64,000 nt of DNA, taken from contig OZ023265.1 in assembly GCA_964006375.1 (NCBI GenBank), positions 159,166,118 through 159,230,117 on the forward strand. Reading direction: 5' to 3'. The position numbers and the translations under genes were made by a program. How positions within the stretch are numbered: position 1 is the first letter of the stretch; the number at the start of each line of letters is the position of its first letter. Source of the stretch: Tillus elongatus (Eukaryota > Arthropoda > Insecta > Coleoptera > Cleridae). Positions 61,350-64,000 of this stretch are shown here, piece by piece. The notes below the pieces were generated by a model that saw nothing but the letters and a program-made list of their open reading frames with translations, did no database searches and was not told the origin of the DNA.

Positions 61350-62400
61350 ATTTCTTCCAAACGATTGTATCATGTTTAATGTTAAACGTCCAATTTCAGA
61401 AAGCCAGTATGGTTTGAAGGGGTCGCTCTACATCCACTAACTTAGTCCGCATTACAAACTACATAAGTGCAGCAACAGGGGATTTCACACCGACGTTATC
61501 TATTTGGACTTCTCTAAGGCTTTTGACAACTACAATATTCTTTTTCAGAAGCTTGATTGGTACGGGTTCTCTCCTAAGCTGTTGAGGTTTTTTAGCTCAT
61601 ACCTTATTAATAGAGGTTACTCTTTCTGTTATCGTAGATTTCGGTCTTTTGGGGTTTTGGCTGCGTCAGGTGTGTCACAGGGATCTGTTTTGGGGCCTCT
61701 GTTTTTTTAATTTATTCATCAACGATGTCACTAACGTCCTTGAGGTTCCTCACCACTTTTATGATGGCTTGAAGATTTTTCATACTATTAGCAACCGTGA
61801 TGGTTGTGCTAAACAGAGGAAACTTTGTGTAGAATAGATTCCTAGATCTGCCAGGATGAACTGCCGCTGAATGTCGGTAAATGTGAGATTATAACTTATA
61901 CAATCAATAAGCAAATAATCAATTTTCCGTATGATTTATGTGATTTAATACTTAATAGATCTAACAATATTTCCGACTTACGCGTTCTTTTTGATGGCAG
62001 ACTCTCATTTGTGAATCATATTGAGAATATCATAATACCTTGAAAGACCTGCGCTATATCATCAGCAACTCAAAGAATTTTTCTTGTATTGATACCTTGA
62101 AAATTTTCTACTGTGTCTATATTGAGAATATCATAATACTTTGAAAGACCTTGGGCTATATAATCAGAAACTCAAAGAATTTTTCTTGTATTGACACCTT
62201 GAAAATTCTCTACTGTGTCTATGTTAGACTGCTTTTGAAGTATGCTGCAGTAGTTTGGGGTCCCTATTATAGCGTTCATAGGGATGTATCAGAGGACGTT
62301 CAGCTTCAGCTTCTAAAGATGCTAGCATATAGAGCTATCTGGCTATTGGAACACCGCATAGCTGTTTGATGTTGCACTTCTCATTGGAGTCGCTGCAAAG
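61350..62400 (+). pseudogene. LINE RT fragment (Jockey/CR1-like) in SNX13 intron 9
   Basis: Frames change often: ISESQYGLKGSLYIH (61395-61437, altered GFRKGRS box), LDFSKAFDNYNILFQKLDWY (61503), SGVSQGSVLGPLFF (61665-61708), NLFINDVTNVL. The YADD box is lost (HFYDGLKIF, near 61760). Then NSKNFSCIDTLKILYCVYVR and KYAAVVWGPYYSVHRDVSED to about 62290. It begins 55 bases after SNX13 exon 9. Inactive. Confidence 0.75.
62020..62223 (+). repeat. 102-bp tandem duplication inside the LINE
   Basis: ATTGAGAATATCATAATAC(C/T) starts at 62020 and 62122; both units end TACTGTGTCTAT. The period of 102 equals 34 codons. Confidence 0.88.
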
Positions 62401-62682
62401 CAGGCGAGACTATTTTGCTTTATTATTTTTATTCAGTCTGTTACATAATGTCATGGAATGTTGACATATATATTACGCTTATTGTGCTTCCATACTCCCA
62501 GATTTAACTCCAGATCTCAGGTCCTGTTTCACATCGCCTGTTCTAGGACTAAATGTAAGGCGGACTTCACCAGTACAATAAATGTGCTCTACATATAACT
62601 ATGTACATAGCTACATTGACATTTTTGAGTACAAACAATTCCACTCCCAGATCTGTTGCTCGGCGATTGACTTGTAATCCAG

Positions 62683-62685
62683 TTA

Positions 62686-62757
<72 letters not shown>

Positions 62758-62775
62758 TTGTGTGTGTGTGTGTGT
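62683..62775. repeat. (TA)n followed by (TG)n microsatellite
   Basis: About 37 TA units to 62756, then TGGT and about 7 TG units. Confidence 0.95.
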
Positions 62776-63099
62776 TAAAGGTTAGACATACAGACCTTTT
62801 CCTAATCACATCATTTTCCTTAATCACTGGACAAGTCAGAATCACTTAATATGATGTTTCATAGTTTTCTTGTGGTAAAACTATGATTTGCTGTTTTATC
62901 TATCTGAGTAAGTGTTAAATCCTGCTATACTATTAATTTCCATTTTGCCAAATATGCCAGCAAAGCAAAATGGCAAGTACGACATAACATTGGTCTGTAG
63001 CTTGTACTTTGTGGACAGAGAGCCATCTGTTGTAGATTTTTGATGTCCGTTTTGCTCTGGTTTACAATTCGCAAATCACTAGCTAAGTGCAGAAAATGC

Positions 63100-64000
63100 A
63101 TGTGTGTTAAGAGCCTTGGTCAGCTTCAGGGCTGCGAGGGGGTGCCCTCAGGGGTGGTCCCATTTTGTGGATGATTTGCTGTCTATCCTGGGACTGTGGG
63201 AGGTTGAGGTCCAGGCGTATGCTGATGATCTAGTCATAATGGTTTGGGGCAAATATGAGGAGGAACTAGCAAGTACTCCTCAAGAGGCACTAATTGTAGT
63301 GAATGATTGGTGTCGGAGGGAACAGATGTCTGTGAACCCCCGCAAAACGATCATTGTTCCATTTACCAGAAGAAGGCTGAATAAATTAAAAACACCTATT
63401 CTTATGGGGGAAACGATTCCATTTACGGAACAAGCAAAATATCTGGGGGTTACCCTAGATAAGAAGCTCAACTGGGATGTACAGTTAAGGAATGTAATCG
63501 GTAGGGCTAAACTGTCCCTGTGGACATGCCGTAGAATCTGTGAAAATAACTGGGGAACAAACCCCCAACAGATGTACTGGCTCTATGTAGTGGTTATCAG
63601 ACCAATGATAACATATGGAGCCATAGTTTGGTGGCCCAAGGCACTTCGTGGTATCGTGAGGGGCAAACTGGCTCATCTACACAGAGAAAGCTTGTCTGGT
63701 GATAACGGGAGCGATAAGCACCGCACCATCAGCCGCTCTGGAGGTCCTCCTTAATATTCCACCTCTTCACATATGGCTGGAAAGGGTGGCGAGGTGGACA
63801 ACTTACAGATTAAAACTAACGGCCGACAACATGCCAAAGGAAATAAGTCTGGGAGGGTCCAGACTCCTTGATGACATTGAGGGTCATGAGATTCTGGGAA
63901 TGGTCTCAGACTTGATACCTACAAAGATCAGTAGATATCTGTCTTTCAAGACCGTCCTCCCGGAAAGGGAGGACTGTGAACGAAATCAAACAACCCTATT
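63100..64000 (+). pseudogene. LINE RT fragment (I/LOA/R1 group), runs off the window
   Basis: GCPQGWSHFVDDLLS (63135) with AYADDLVIMVWG (YADD 63218-63229), MSVNPRKTIIVPFTRRRLNK, EQAKYLGVTLDKKLNWDVQL, YWLYVVVIRPMITYGAIVWW (to 63640). After a frameshift near 63690, ITGAISTAPSAALEVLLNIP and PLHIWLERVARWTTYRLKL follow to the end. RNase H of this family (see 2289 and 36061) would lie beyond the window. It is intronic in SNX13. Confidence 0.82.

Noticed and set aside
61295..61440. Continuation of the SNX13 reading frame past 61294
   Set aside because: A good donor (GTAAGA) ends the exon at the PXA-RGS-linker boundary and the read-through sequence becomes LINE RT (ISESQYG), so it is intronic.

Overview
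The window is AT-rich eukaryotic nuclear DNA from an arthropod, most likely an insect and possibly a beetle. The organism is an inference from the mobile-element families (DD41D mariner, CsRn1-clade Ty3/gypsy, hAT, Penelope-like and R2-like elements) and from short (66-68 bp) introns. Nothing bacterial, organellar, rRNA, tRNA or CRISPR was seen. One host gene is present; almost everything else is layered transposons and microsatellites.

Host gene: nine exons on the + strand (40112 to 61294) encode the first 696 codons of a sorting nexin 13 (SNX13/RGS-PX1) orthologue: an N-terminal membrane hairpin, the PXA domain, the RGS domain and a serine-rich linker. The PX and nexin-C parts lie beyond the right edge. 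Its large introns (3, 5, 6, 8, 9) carry LINEs, Tc1/mariner elements, LTR remnants and a 310-bp tandem repeat.

Layout. 0-7 kb: a fold-back MITE, LINE fragments, and a clear nest in which a solo LTR lies in a LINE that lies in a 310-bp repeat. 7-10.5 kb: a Penelope-like element (RT plus GIY-YIG nuclease) with a hammerhead-like sequence. 11.6-20 kb: two DD41D mariners with long inverted repeats. 14-26 kb: many copies of a dispersed family with a short hairpin at one end, a (TA)n microsatellite inside and a palindromic tail, resembling Helentron-derived DINE-1/HINE elements. 28-35.4 kb: a hAT element split by a second hAT element, itself split by an intact-looking CsRn1-clade gypsy element with seemingly identical LTRs. 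35.4-39 kb: LINE and Tc1 fragments. 40-64 kb: SNX13 with TE-filled introns.

The most informative aspect is the nesting: target-site duplications and restored reading frames give relative insertion order at several loci. (TA)n tracts also act as repeated landing sites for TA-targeting transposons.
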